Below, piece after piece: positions 10,174-21,675 of a DNA stretch of 64,000 nt (position 1 is the stretch's first letter; each line of letters begins with the position of its first letter). A program made the position numbers and the translations under genes. The stretch is from Euptelea pleiosperma. Its lineage: Eukaryota; Streptophyta; Magnoliopsida; Ranunculales; Eupteleaceae. The stretch lies in the NCBI GenBank assembly GCA_035048495.1, contig CM068549.1, positions 11,208,000 through 11,271,999 on the forward strand, read 5' to 3'. The notes below the pieces were generated by a model. It ran no database searches. It was not told the DNA's origin and saw only the letters and a list, made by a program, of their open reading frames with translations.

Positions 10174-12720
10174 TCCCCTTGTACCCAATAGAATCAATGA
10201 CTGCTAGAAGTGATGCGTAAGAAGAGCATGTTTGGGAAAACCTAACAAAACACCCTTACCCTCAACTACCTAATCCAACCATCATCATCATCGTCATAGC
10301 CTAGGATAAATAATTACTCGTAAAATTCTCGATACTTCACAAACCCTAAAAGAATTAACAGATAAGAGAGTCAATCACTACTAACCCCAAGTTCCTCCTC
10401 TTCACACAAATCTAAATGTGCTTCGACAGCTTGGCTAGAGAGGGTGGGGAAGAACTTGAAGAACTTGGGAATGAGCTACGCCGCTGATTGCTTCGCTCTT
10501 ATGCTTCCCCTCGCCTTTAACCCAGCAAAGAGAGAAAAAAAATACATAAAGAAGAATAAAATAAACTTCCTACAACTCCCATCACTTCCCACAATTGCAT
10601 CCTTCAACTGTATCCAACTAAGTTAATCATATAAATTGAGAATAATTGAAACATGGAGGAAGAGGGTTTTTGAAGGCACATGAACTTTGGAAGTCGCACC
10701 CCTAGAGGTTGGATCCCGAAGCGAGAGAGAGGAGAGATACCTACTCACGGTCGACGGTCAAACAGTGGTAGAGTTGGAGGAGAAACCTTCTCACGGTGGA
10801 AAGAGAGAGAGCAGAATGGATGTTGAGGGTTAAACCCTTAAAATCGTCGAATAGAGAGGAATGCAATGTAATTTTATTTTTCCTTTATATAAAGGTTTCT
10901 CTTCCCCCCTCCCTTTCTCTTATTTCCCCTCCACGACGTCTGAAATTTTTTATTTGGCCTGTGGGCCCATTGAAATCTCTTATCACCCCCCCAAATGATA
11001 AACATGAAAGGGTAATTTGGAATGGTTTTGCGATTTTGGTGAAATCGCCTTACGTCACTCTTCCTCTCCCCATCCACCAACACCACACCGCCAACCCATT
11101 TTCTCTCTAGTGTCTCCGGTCGCCCTCTTTCTCCGTCGTTGTTGGTCATCGGAGAGTGGAGGCACCTCTCGTTCCGCAGGTACTCGTCGTTGTTCGGACT
11201 GTTAAGTCCAAACGATGAATGATTAACTGCACGAGAAAAAAAAAACCAATGTATTGTTTCAGCGAGATTACTAGAAATTCTTGTTAGAATGGTTTCGAAA
11301 ATGAAGTTAGAATGATTTTGTCAATTAAAAAAAATTGAATTCAAATACATACATCCATTGATTCTTCCATTGATTGTTTTACTCAAAAGTTTCCAATGAG
11401 AGTTGTAGAAGATGTAGAATACAACCCTAGAATCGTTTAGGTATTCTTCTTTTGCTTTTTCAATAATCTCCCTTGTTTTCTCCCGTTAACGATTTTGAAT
11501 TTTAAAGGGGATGAGTAGAAATAGAAAGGGGTTAGTTAGAGAAACAAAGGGGATAAAGTTGGTATTTTATATATCTTGCGGGGGGGGGGGAGGAGAGGGG
11601 GGGGGAAGATAAGAGATAATACAGGGGATATAAAAGTCATTTTAATTATAGTTTAAATGGGGGATAAGAAGAGAAATTGATGGGGTATCCAAAATTCGCC
11701 TTACATAAATAAGGAAAATTTTAGTCGCACCCCAGAAATTGCAAAGGCACCCCGACAACCCTTATTTTTTCCTCTAATTTTTTATTTTACGAAAATGCCC
11801 TTTTTGAAAACCCTATACGCACCCATTCTCCTCTTCGCGTTTGTCACTTGGGAGGAGAAATAATTAATGCGTGGATTGTTAGGTTGGAACAATCGCTAGA
11901 ACTCCCTCTGATGGTGTCTATAAAATCCCCAAGAACAGCCAATGGGTCCAATCCAATTTGAACATCCCATCTCAAACTCTGTCCACTCTCCAGTCTCCAA
12001 CCATAAATCTAAATGCTGGGACCTTATGAGAAAACACGAACAAGTCATTAATAGGAACATAATTCACTCCCTTTGTTCGAATATCTTTGGAAAATGTTTT
12101 TGAATCCCTCTACCCTTGCCAAGTTTGCAACCATCACATCTCTGTGCTTTGAATAATCTGTGATTTCTACCATATGGAATCTGCATCCCTTCATTGTTTC
12201 TTGATCAAATGGTTGCCAATCTCTATAAATTGTCCAAATTAAACCTGATCACCTTGTTTCGGGGTGGTTAATTTTGACATTGCTTCACCCACCCACCACC
12301 ATATTTGAATTAATAATACTATCAGCACTACTATCCCCAAGTAAACCTTATTGGCATTATCCAGTGCAGATCAGAAAAAAACATGATTTCATCATAGAGA
12401 ATATTTCATGTTTTTCGATATGGTCATTACCAACTTCACACTTTCCATATGTGTGTCGTTTAAATGTCTTTTGAGTATAAACCGTCATGCGATTAAGATC
12501 CATCGCCAGTATCTCATCTGAAACGAGAGTTTATCGACCATGATGCCCAATCATGTCTAACCCAAGTATTTAAGAGTGTCTACTAATCATCAAGATCTTA
12601 TGGTAAGCCAAACCTTATGCCCACTAGATGATCTAGACAACTCTGTGGACAACTAAATATCTCAAATGAGATTTTGTCCAATGTCTTAATCAAGAGACCA
12701 TAAAACATAAACAAAAGTAC
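10174..12720. other. No recognisable gene; second copy of the 3783 repeat
   Basis: 10,747-10,890 repeats 3783-3925. Runs of G at 11,580-11,590 and 11,597-11,605 are separated by a short A/G stretch. Short open frames at 10,444-10,626, 10,796-11,110 and 11,017-11,205 have no family I recognise and look compositional. 11,700-12,720 holds nothing I can support, though its right edge may include the untranslated 3' part of the adjacent copia element. Confidence 0.5.
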
Positions 12721-12721
12721 A

Positions 12722-13291
12722 TCAAAACGATGATCGTATATACATAGATGAGTACACAACAAAATATACTCCTACTTGAAAATAGAAACTGCCAACAAGG
12801 CCCCTACTAGAAACATGCTCTTTAAATATTTTGATACTTAAGCCTTTTGTCATAGGGTCTTCTAACATTAGATCAGTGCCAATGTGAGACATCACAATTT
12901 CTTGTTCTTCGACTTTCTTTCTCACGACAAGATATTTTATGTCAATGTGCTTTACCTTGCTTGTTCCCTGATCATTCTTTCCAAATCTAAACGCAGCTTC
13001 ATTATCACAATAAAACTGCATAGGTCTCGAAATTGAATCCATCACCACGAGTTCTTTGATAAAGTTCTTCAACCACATGGCTTAAATTGTAGCTTCATAA
13101 CATGCTATGTATTCTGCCTCCATTGTAGACTGTGCTATGATAGACTGCTTAGCACTTCTCCATGAAATGGCACCATTGGCAAGCATAAATACATATCCTG
13201 AAGTGGATTTCAATTCATCATGACATCCAGCAAAATCTAAATCATAATAGCACAATACTTCTAACTCGCTTGTTCTCCTGTAGACAAGCAT
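12722..13291 (-). pseudogene. Copia RNase H domain
   Basis: Two abutting minus-strand frames form the domain. 13,082-13,291 carries 'YYDLDFAGCHDELKSTSGYV', 'ISWRSAKQSI' and 'STMEAEYIA'. 12,722-13,078 carries 'FYCDNEAAF', 'KHIDIKYL' and 'LMLEDPMTKGL'. They are separated by one in-frame stop. These are the diagnostic blocks of Ty1-copia RNase H. It is the 3'-most coding part of the copia element whose 5' LTR lies at 17,871-18,262. Confidence 0.88.
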
Positions 13292-13555
13292 AAAGCTTTT
13301 AGTTCTCTATAGATAGCGTAAAACTTTCTTCACAGCTCTCCAAGATTGTTCTCCCGGATTGTGTTGAAAATGACCAAGCATTCCAACAATAAAGCATATA
13401 TCAGGGTGAGTACAAATCATCGCATACATTAGACTTCCAATTGCTGAAGCATATTGTTCCAAGTGTACATGTTTACATTCTAACTCATTCTTAGGATATT
13501 ACTTCTTGCTAAAAATATCACCATTTACAACAGGAGCTTCAGTTGGTGCACAATT

Positions 13556-14152
13556 CTACATACCAAATCTCTTAAGAATCTTTTCAATGTAAGACTCTTG
13601 AGATAAGCCAAGAACACATTTCTTTCTATTACAGTGAATTTTAATACCAAGAACATATGAAGCTTGTCCAAGATCTTTCATTTCAAAACTTCTTGATAGC
13701 AATTTCTTAGTATCATGGAGCATGTGAATGTCATTACTAGCAAATAAAATATCATCCACGTATAGAATAATAAATACAAATTTGCTCCCACTGATCTTAA
13801 GATATATACATCTATCAACTGCATTCTCTTTGAAACCAAAACTCGATACCACTTGGTCAAACTTCAAATACCACTGACGAGATGCTTGCTTTAATCCATA
13901 TAAAGATTTCTTCAATCGACACACTAAGTGTTCTTGTCCTTTTGCTATAAAACCTTCAGGTTGCATCATGTAAATCTTTCTATCAAGTTTCCCATTCAAG
14001 AAAGTTGTTTTGACATCCATCTGATGAAGCTCTAAATCATAATGAGCTACCAATGCCATAATAACTCTGAAAGAGTCTTTCTTGGAAATAGGAGAAAAAG
14101 TTTCTTGATAATCTATGCCTTCTTCTTGAGTGAAACCCTTGGCTACAAGCAT
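13556..14152 (-). pseudogene. Copia reverse transcriptase domain
   Basis: A 198-residue open frame carries 'LVAKGFTQEEGIDYQETFSP', 'MDVKTTFLNG', 'LKKSLYGLKQASRQWY' and the catalytic 'YVDDILFAS'. These are the core blocks of Ty1-copia reverse transcriptase, and the YVDD active site is intact. It is the best preserved part of this element. Flanking frameshifts separate it from integrase (above 14,360) and RNase H (below 13,291). Confidence 0.93.
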
Positions 14153-14359
14153 CGCTTTATACCTTTCTATACTTCCATCTGAGTTTCTTTTAGTCTTGAA
14201 GATCTATGTACATTTAACAACATTTGTCCTTTTAGGTAGTTGCACCAAGTCCCAAACTACATTCTTTTTCATTGATTCTAATTCTTCTTTTATAGCATTA
14301 CCCAATGCTGTGAGTTATCCCTTTCTATAGCTTGTGAGTAACTCAAAGGATCACCAACT

Positions 14360-15380
14360 TCATGAACATCGATCACTATCTACTACCAATAAGAAAGTGA
14401 TATAATCTTTTGTTACAGCAAACTTTTCAGCTCTTGAGGATCTCCACAAAGACATATCATCTGTTACTGGAAGAATAGTTGTTTTTGGCATATAAACTTC
14501 TTCTGGTACATCTACTATAGGTTGTACCTGTGGCAACTGAGAACTTTCATCTTGAAAAACAATTTGCCTTGGCTCAAAACTTTTACCAATTTCATCATTC
14601 TCCAAAATTTTTGCATTATTAGTTTCCACAGTCTTAGTAGGTCTAGATGGGCAATAGAATCTAAAACCTTTCGACCTTTCTGGATAACCAATAAAATAAC
14701 AGCTTACTATTCTTAAGTCAAATGCCTTCTCATTTGGATTATAAAGTCTTGCTTCTACTGCGCAACCCCAAACATGAAGATGATTCAAACTTAGTTTTCT
14801 TCCAGTCCAAAGTTCAAAAGGCATCTTTGGTACTGATTTGCTTGGAACTCTATTAAGCAAATATGCTGCAGTCTTCAAAGCCTCACCCCAGAAAGATTCA
14901 GATAGGTTAGAGTGAACAAGCATATTCCGTACCATATCCTTTAATGTTCTATTTCGTCTTTCTGCTACTCTATTTTATTCTGGTGTTCTTGGTGTGGTGT
15001 GTTGAGGTACTATGCCATGCTCTTCTAGGAATTTGAGAAATTTTCCACAAACCTCTCCTATAGCATCAACTTTCCTATAATACTCACCTCCTCTATCTGA
15101 TCTTAATGCTTTAATTTTCTTGCCCAACTGATTTTCCACTTGTGCTTTGTAAATCTTAAAGATATCAAGAGCATATGACTTCTAATGAATAAGATATACA
15201 TGCCCATATCGAGAATAATCATCAGTGAAGGTAATAAAGTAACGTTAACCACCAAGAGAAGGTATAGGAAATGGGCCACATATATGAGTATGAACAATTT
15301 CTAACAATTCTGTGCTTCTAATAGCAACCTTCTTTCTTTTATTTGTAAGCTTTCCCTTTATACAATCAACACAAGTATCA
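14360..15380 (-). pseudogene. Copia integrase domain
   Basis: The 191-residue frame 14,360-14,935 contains '[20 protein letters not shown]', '[10 protein letters not shown]', '[12 protein letters not shown]' and '[15 protein letters not shown]', the C-terminal half of copia integrase. Upstream on the minus strand (14,936-15,380) the catalytic half is readable in shifted frames: 'FTDDYSRYGHVYL', 'LRSDRGGEYY' and '[15 protein letters not shown]', supplying the D, D and E positions. Stops and frame changes (for example 'PE*NRVAERR') mean no single protein can be made. Confidence 0.88.
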
Positions 15381-15394
15381 AAATCACTTAAATT

Positions 15395-15829
15395 CTAAGT
15401 TTTTAATACTTGATCTCTTACAAGTCTTTCCATTCGTTCCTTAGAAATATGCCCCAAATGTCTATGCCATAGCATAGAAGTTCTCTCACTATCTAGACCA
15501 CGTTTAGAACCAGTAACATTCAAAACATGAGCATCAACATTCATACAAAGCAAGGATTTAGCATAACTAGCATCTAGATTCAACTTTTAAAGATTATCAA
15601 CAATAGAACCAGATCCAACAAGTCGAGAATTGTAAAATATTTTAACACATTCACCACCAAAATATAAGGTAAAACCCAAAGAGTCAAGTTTGCTAATTGA
15701 TAACAAACTCTGCCTCATAGCGGGTACAAAAAAGACTTCATCTAAGTCCAAATTGTATCCAAAGTCTAAAATAAGATGAAAGCTCCCAACAGCTTCGACT
15801 TTCACTTGTTCTGCATTCTCTATATACAA
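15395..15829 (-). pseudogene. Copia GAG-pre-integrase and protease region
   Basis: 15,395-15,583 contains 'SERTSMLWHRHLGHISKERM', the GAG-pre-integrase H...H block typical of copia polyproteins. 15,587-15,829 contains 'VEAVGSFHL', 'LDEVFFVPAMRQSLLSISKL' and 'SLGFTLYFG', the segment after the protease. A stop separates the two in the same frame. Confidence 0.85.
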
Positions 15830-15849
15830 GCGTCGCTCTCCATCCTTAA

Positions 15850-16772
15850 TTCTGTGTCTGGTGGTGAACCCCTTGCTTTCCCTTCTTCAGCCATTCTTTA
15901 AACTTCATGCAATCTTTCTTCATATGGCCTTTCTTCTTACAAAAGCAATAACGAATCTCATCTAGAGCTATAACAACATGCTTGTTTTGCTGAAATTGAT
16001 TCCCATGTTGATGCTGAATTGGTCATTGATGAGCTACAAACTGCTTCCCAGGTTTTTATTTCTAATATCCTGAGAATTGTTTCTACTGTCCCAAAAATTG
16101 TTTCTTATATCCAGGCTTCTTGAAACTCTTTTTATTTGGACCAATCATTGCGGCATGTGCATAATCTACTTTTCCTTGCTGAAGTCTTTTTTCTTCCTAA
16201 ATACAGTGAGCAATCAACTCATTTATATTCCATTTCTTATCTTGGGCATTATAGTTTACTTTAAAAGTATCATACTGCCTAGGGAGTGAGTTGACAGCTT
16301 GATGAACAAGATAGTCACCACTTAAGTCCATTTTCAAATCTCTCAATTTATAGACTAAGTCAGACATCTATAAAATATGTTCACGTATGCTGCACTGCCC
16401 ATCAAACTTCATGGCACATAGCTTGTTTATATAAGTACCGACCATAGTTTTTGCAAAACCCATAAACTGTGTCTGGATAACCTCCATAAGTTCTTTAGTT
16501 GTCTCTGTGCTCAGAATTCTCCTCTCATTGACTCCTGAATAGAACCCCAAATGATGAGAAGACTCGTGCTATTGGCATTTTCTCATTTCTGATAATTTAG
16601 CTTTTCAGCCTTAGAGAATCAGGTAAAGGCTTCTCTAGCTCAAATTCTCTAAGAGCAATATCAAAATCCAGACAATCAAGAACTATTTCCAGCTGAGACC
16701 CCTATCTCGAATAATTTGAGCCATTTAAAAACTCAATCCCAGCTATATGTCCTTGGATGGTTGAAACATTCA
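15850..16772 (-). pseudogene. Copia gag with damaged zinc knuckle
   Basis: The minus-strand start at 16,772 gives MNVSTIQGHIAGIEFLNGSN followed by stops. Later frames give 'SLRLKS', 'KELMEVIQTQFMGFAKTMV', 'KLCAMKFDGQCSIREHIL' and 'QYDTFKVNYNAQDKKWNINE'. This is a copia gag of the UBN2-like type. The zinc knuckle near 15,900-15,960 reads YCFCKKKGHMKKDC. The first cysteine of the CCHC set appears replaced by tyrosine. At least five stops or frameshifts are present. Confidence 0.82.
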
Positions 16773-17856
16773 TAACTGAAATAAAACAGACTAAATATAG
16801 TCATCCATATAATTCCAAATGTATGATAATATATATCATACAATCATTATGACATTTATCATGTCTTGAATTAATTTGGCTAATGTGGTAATTAACAGAA
16901 TCATCCAGAGTATTCATTTATGTGTCAATTATCCTTAAGGACAACAAACTGGCGGGACAGACGGTAACATCATTATGATCCCACCTTTGGGTTAAGATTA
17001 GAACATGCAAATTATCTCCCAAACAGAATTAACATCCACATTCTAGACTAGTCCATCACACATAAAGTAAATTCGAATTCTTTTAAATCTTTGGGTCTAA
17101 AAGTATTATCCTTTACAGCATATAGGATTGCTATCTTGTCCACTCAAATTAATTTGAGTATTCAATCCTCATTTGGGCTGACTGATACGTAAAATAACTG
17201 AACGCAATTGTATGTAGTCCAATAGAAGCAAAAATAACATATAAATCATAATATTGATCAAACTTAATACTTTTGGCACTTTCAGGAGTATGGTTGCTTT
17301 GGCAACACTTTAACTCTATCTAGTGTTAAAAGTTTCATAAGGACTACCAAGCGGCTCACTTATACCCAAAGTGAAGCCAATAAAATATTAAAATATTCCA
17401 GATCAGAAACATGTTGAGATCTGTTTGATTAACACAAGTATAGAACTACTACACATAGTTGCATAAAAATGAAATCGGTAAATGATTAGGTTGCTTAGAC
17501 AAAGAATCAAACACTTTGTGAGCAATCAAAACTAACAGGAATATCCAAAAAGATATCCGACACTTAGACCTAATTCTACCTAATCCCCAACTGTCCATAA
17601 AATCACGTTGAGCACTACGGAGATAGGAGAATAATTTTCCTAACCTTCAAGAAATATCAGATTCATCTAAAACATGTTCTAAATAATTTTAGAAACCCAA
17701 AATTATACTTAAAACAGTATGTGCTCAACCGATAACACTTAGATTAAATAAAATAATATCATATCTCAACATATACCAATAAAAAATAGATAGGGTCAAA
17801 CAATTTAAGAAACCTTAATTCTGTATGCCCTAAACATGATATATATTGAACCTATG
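16773..17856 (-). other. Copia 5' untranslated leader
   Basis: About 1.1 kb between the primer binding site and gag. It contains no open frame worth calling. It is AT-rich, with a 'gacggtaacatcattatgat' segment near 16,960. Confidence 0.6.
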
Positions 17857-17868
17857 ACTCTGATACCA
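17857..17868 (-). other. Primer binding site (initiator tRNA-Met type)
   Basis: The minus strand reads TGGTATCAGAGT, the standard plant copia primer binding site, two bases from the LTR end at 17,871. Confidence 0.9.
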
Positions 17869-17870
17869 CT

Positions 17871-18262
17871 TGGTAGGGTTTTAAAATCAGAAACCATATG
17901 AAATAAAACCTTCTTTATACATAGGGTCTACATATAATCATGTTAGAGCTAAAGAAATTATAAATAAACTATTTAGATCTAGGATTAAAAGAAAAACATA
18001 CATGTACTCATCTTCTTTTGATGTAGGAGGCATCCCTTTAGATAAATTTCAGGATTAAACAGACTTGAGAGGGAGTTCTGCTACCTCTATTTCAGCCTTC
18101 TCTGATGGGAAGAGGATTTGAGACTGTTAGAGGTAGGACCGACTCCCTCATACAGTATATATGAGGTTCTTCAATCCTAACCTATCAAGGGATTGAAGAG
18201 AGCCCTTGCACTTGTCAAGAATAACAGATATGCCATGTTATAATGTTAACTAGGGCATAACA
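17871..18262 (-). mobile_element. Copia 5' LTR, 392 bp
   Basis: On the minus strand it starts TGTTATGCCCTAG and ends AACCCTACCA, directly before the primer binding site. No matching 3' LTR is found between 11.7 and 12.7 kb, so the element has lost its 3' end or it lies in a form I cannot recognise. Confidence 0.85.
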
Positions 18263-18722
18263 ATATTCTCTGCATTTAAACTACTAATAGCATAGATTAA
18301 ACATAATCACAAAAGATTAAGATGCTAATCTGGTTTTACAGAAAAATAAAAATAAAAATATATTTGTTGAAGACCACATTAAAGCCAACAGAAACCTTTG
18401 AAAACACGTAATTAAGGTTAGGAAACTACTTCCTACCAACCGACAATGCTCACTCACCAGGATCCCTCGTTTTAGTTTGCGGTGTGTTGGACATGGATAG
18501 GGTTCTAGTACTTTTAGTTTTGGGGACACCGAGTATTTGATGCTGGGTCTATTCTCTCCCTATATTTAGCAAAGAGAGCTTCAATGCTACTTCTGGTGAA
18601 TGTATAGTTTAAAAATTTCCCTTTTCTCATTTATGCAATCTTTTGCCCTTCTCATTGTTGCATTTGAAACTTGACTGGATTCAGGATTAGTGTCTTTCTA
18701 TATGGTTTAATATTGGGTGCAG

Positions 18723-19021
18723 GATTTCAGGTGGCCAAGGCAGGAGTCCAGGGTAAACCATGGTTCTCGACAGTATATCATCTCCTCATTGGAGGTCCCA
18801 AAGTCCGTTTGCTTCATCGATCGTCATCCAGGAAGCAATTCCATGCCCCGTGAAGAGTTGGGTGGCTGGTCAACTCTCCTTCAGCGACACCACCGCTTCC
18901 TCTTAACAATGCTGGCCCTTCTTGTTTTCCTATGCACTGTTTATCTCTACTTCGCTGTTACTTGTGTCGATTGGAGCAGGCAAAAGCTTCTATGACCAAA
19001 GGAAGTTTGAAATTCTTCTAG
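18723..19021 (+). pseudogene. Exon of a small single-pass membrane protein, probably broken
   Basis: After a good acceptor ('gggtgcag' ending at 18,722) the frame reads DFRWPRQESRVNHGSRQYII, then 'SSLEVPKSVCFIDRHPGSNS', then a hydrophobic segment FLLTMLALLVFLCTVYLYFAV that would span a membrane, and stops at 18,995. Downstream in another frame EQAKASMTKGSLKFF runs to a stop at 19,019-19,021 and looks like the true C terminus. The simplest reading is a short deletion between the membrane segment and the tail that shifted the frame. I believe similar small proteins are conserved in plants but cannot name one. Upstream exons were not identified. An alternative is a live gene with an altered tail. 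Confidence 0.45.
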
Positions 19022-19659
19022 CAGATAAAAGGTCTTCCAACCCAGGTATTTGTGTGTTATTAGGCTTACTTTGGGTTGTTTACAAGTTTTGAATGCCCCT
19101 CTGTATTCAAGTTTTCTTCTGGATGTTGGATTGGGGAAATGATGTTATCTCAATGATGATTCTGATTGTGAAAAAAGTAAATTTATGATATTTTTTCTCC
19201 CAGTAGATGTGGTGCAAATGCACACAGACTAAATCCACGTGTTTCGTTTCGAAGATCCACCAATGGTTGCGTCGTCACTCCAGTTGCCATCATTCTCTCC
19301 AAATTTCCAGTAGATTTAGTCAGGTTCAGCTCAAGTGCTTATGCTTCATGAAAGCTATACTGTATTTTTAAAATTTTTTGTTTGAAAAACGATACCCCAT
19401 TGATGGTTCACCATGAGGCATGCAACAATTGCAAAAGGTAAAATACTTGTTGCGTGGAAGGCCATGGATCTCTTGCATCCAACAGTCAATGGTCTCAACC
19501 GCCATCGATGTGCTTTTTGTTTTTCTTTCCAGCATTCTTCACATATCAGAAGCTCCCTTTCCTCTTTATCTATCTATCTATCTGTACTACTATAAAGCCA
19601 TAACCCGGGCTGTACAGGACGCTCACCTTCACGGGTTGTTCAGCACTCCAACGCGAGGG

Positions 19660-19938
19660 ACCACAGTATGAGCCATGTGGAACACTCGTAGGGACTACTG
19701 ATCGTATGGTTGTTTGACCCAAACCAGAAAATCAGCCTGATTAGTTATTTCTAACCTTAGGATCTGAGTACCCCAAAAAATGATCCACGAATATAAACCG
19801 TGGAAAAGACTCCAATCCAATGGATAAAGATTACTAATCAGGTTGAATTTTTGGTATGTAAGTCCAGGTAGGGATGGGTCAAACATCCACATGGTCAACG
19901 ATTGATAAGAGTATGCCACGTGGTTCATAATGTGGTCA
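19660..19938. mobile_element. MITE with long inverted arms (family M)
   Basis: The left arm ('gagccatgtggaacactcgt...gatcgtatggttgtttgacc...atcagcctgattagt') pairs with the right arm ('actaatcaggttga...gggtcaaacatccacatggt...ccacgtggttca') over roughly 90-100 bases with mismatches. Related copies are at 30,212-30,480 and 30,738-31,137, and an arm is at 6,047. It carries no coding capacity. The short open frame at 19,695-19,928 is repeat sequence. Confidence 0.82.
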
Positions 19939-20040
19939 GGTCATCTATATTGATGAGCCCCACAATCACTCACGTGCATGCTGCCCGTGATGAAGGTACG
20001 GGTAAAATAATCTTTTTGAATGGGTCGTGATGTAACAAGG

Positions 20041-20190
20041 AGAGAATTTTTGAAGCAGGGGATCTTTGAAGCAGCCATGCAGTGGCCAATCAATGGCGCC
20101 ATGATCTGCTGAAACAAAACCCAAAAATGCTTTTGAACATTGAGGAGCCATTTGATTGGCCACTGCTTTGCTGTTTCAAAAATTTTCTCT
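20041..20190. mobile_element. Foldback element / long hairpin
   Basis: 'gaagcagccatgcagtggcc aatcaa' at 20,069-20,092 is complementary to 'ttgattggccactgctttgc' near 20,151-20,170. 'gagagaatttttgaa' at 20,040-20,054 is complementary to 'ttcaaaaattttctc' near 20,175-20,189. The arms enclose a ~50-base loop. It could be a small MITE or give a stem-loop transcript. Confidence 0.75.
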
Positions 20191-20280
20191 ATAACAAGGT
20201 ATACCTGAAACTTTTTAGGGTGCCGAAGCATGATTTTTGTTACCACTGCCGTCTGGCCCCCACTGACTGCATGATTATTT

Positions 20281-20525
20281 AGCCCACTACTTGGTAGACA
20301 TTCACACCAAAATTCAGCTAAAAGTCGGCTTGTTTGATGATTTTTAGCCGTTTGTTGGTTGAATCCAACAGCTAGAATCACGCCTTAAAAAGTACTAGAA
20401 TTTAATCACTAGAGATTACCAACAGGGTGATTTTTGGTGTGTATATCCACGAAGGGGAGGGCTGAACATCCATGCGGAAAGTAGGCCCAGATGGAAGCGG
20501 TAACAAAAATGATGCTTCCCCACAC
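20281..20525. mobile_element. MITE-like repeat, copy 1 of a local pair
   Basis: The series 'tagacattcacacc', 'tttgatgatttttagcc', 'ggttgaatccaa', 'aatcacgc', 'aaagtacta' and 'gagattaccaa' recurs in the same order at 20,722-20,932. It lies on the same strand about 440 bp from the other copy. Confidence 0.65.
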
Positions 20526-20612
20526 AAAAAATACACGGTGGATCGTGCTCTCCTGAATCCAATGGTCAATAGCCTCAACCGTGTACTTTTTTGTTTGTGG
20601 GGTAGCATTTTC
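20505..20612. mobile_element. Short foldback MITE, ~108 bp
   Basis: The left arm 'aaaaatgatgcttccccaca...aaaatacacggt' pairs with the right arm 'accgtgtactttttt...tgtggggtagcatttt'. It overlaps the end of copy 1 of the local pair, which points to nesting. The loop phrase 'aatccaatggtcaatagcct' also resembles 19,478-19,500. Confidence 0.7.
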
Positions 20613-20626
20613 CATTAGGTCGGGAT

Positions 20627-20935
20627 GTAACAAGATATAGCTCATGCTTTTTGGCACGAAGAAACCCAATATTATTACTCGATCACCACTGCCACCTGGG
20701 CCCACTGACCCATGGATGTTTAAGCCACCCCCTTAGTAGACATTCATACCAAAAATCAGTTTGTTTGATGATTTTTAGCCATTGGTTTTAGTACTAAAAA
20801 AATGGTTGAATCCAATGGCTATAATCACGCGTTAGAAAGTACTAAAATCTAATGGTTGGAGATTACCAATCAGGGGGGTGTATATCCTGATGACAGCAAT
20901 GAGTAACAAAATCGTGCTTCGTATCTTGTTACATA
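20627..20935. mobile_element. MITE with tgtaacaagata termini
   Basis: TGTAACAAGATA at about 20,627 is matched by inverted TATCTTGTTACA near 20,921-20,933. The interior includes copy 2 of the 20,281 repeat. Related 'atgtaacaagatgtagctta' lies at 2,609. Confidence 0.6.
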
Positions 20936-21675
20936 TTTTTCCTTTTCTAAAACCTAATCCCCCGCAACCAGAGATCTCTTTGCAAATCTACTCCACATTC
21001 GATTAACAACCACGTTTCAGGAGGCGGCGACGACGACGACAACGTATCTAAGTCATTTAATCTTATCGTCTTTTAGCTTACTTATCTTATTTAGACATAT
21101 CTAATGTCTAATGTCTAATGTATGGGTCATTGGGTTGGGTTTTGGGTAGGGTGGTGCAAAATGGGTGAGTTGCTGGTTGTAAGATGGGTTGGTTTAGGGG
21201 GAGAAATGGGTCGGGTTTTGATGGGCATTTGCAAGGGCTGCAGTTGGTTGCAGTCCATTTTTTCTTCACGTTTTGGGTGACTTTAGTTTTTGGGAAGTTT
21301 GGGTGTGGGTTATGGTTCTATAGGGATGGTGGGGTATAGGTGGTTTTGGGAACTTGATGTCGGCGTCAGGAGAGAGGGAAGAGGTCGTCGGCGTCAAGAG
21401 AGAAGAAAGAGATCGCCGGCATCAAGTTCCTCTCCCAACCCTCACAAACCAGGAAGAGAAAGGAAGAAGAGAGAAAGGAAAAGAGAAAATGGGGTGCTTT
21501 TTTTCATTCCCTCCCTTATTATGGAAGGCATTTTTGTCAAGAGAGGCATTGTTAGGGTGCTTATGGAATTTGTGGGGTGCAATATAATTTCCCTATATAA
21601 CTTGCAAAATAGGGTGTTCGCCACTTTTCCACAATTGTCTTTTTCAGCAACTTTTCCACAAAACAAAGGATATTT
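20936..21675. other. No gene identified
   Basis: The stretch is G-rich from 21,120 to 21,400, with a small 'aatgtctaatgtcta' duplication near 21,100. Open frames at 21,290-21,688 and 21,354-21,587 are Arg/Lys- or Gly-rich, overlap each other and have no recognisable domain. Confidence 0.5.

Noticed and set aside
10444..10626. 60-codon frame starting MGKNLKNLGMSY
   Set aside because: Short, Lys/Asn-rich toward the end, no recognised family and no splice context that I could defend.
19941..20381. 146-codon minus-strand frame
   Set aside because: It lies across the foldback elements and simply reads through inverted-repeat sequence.
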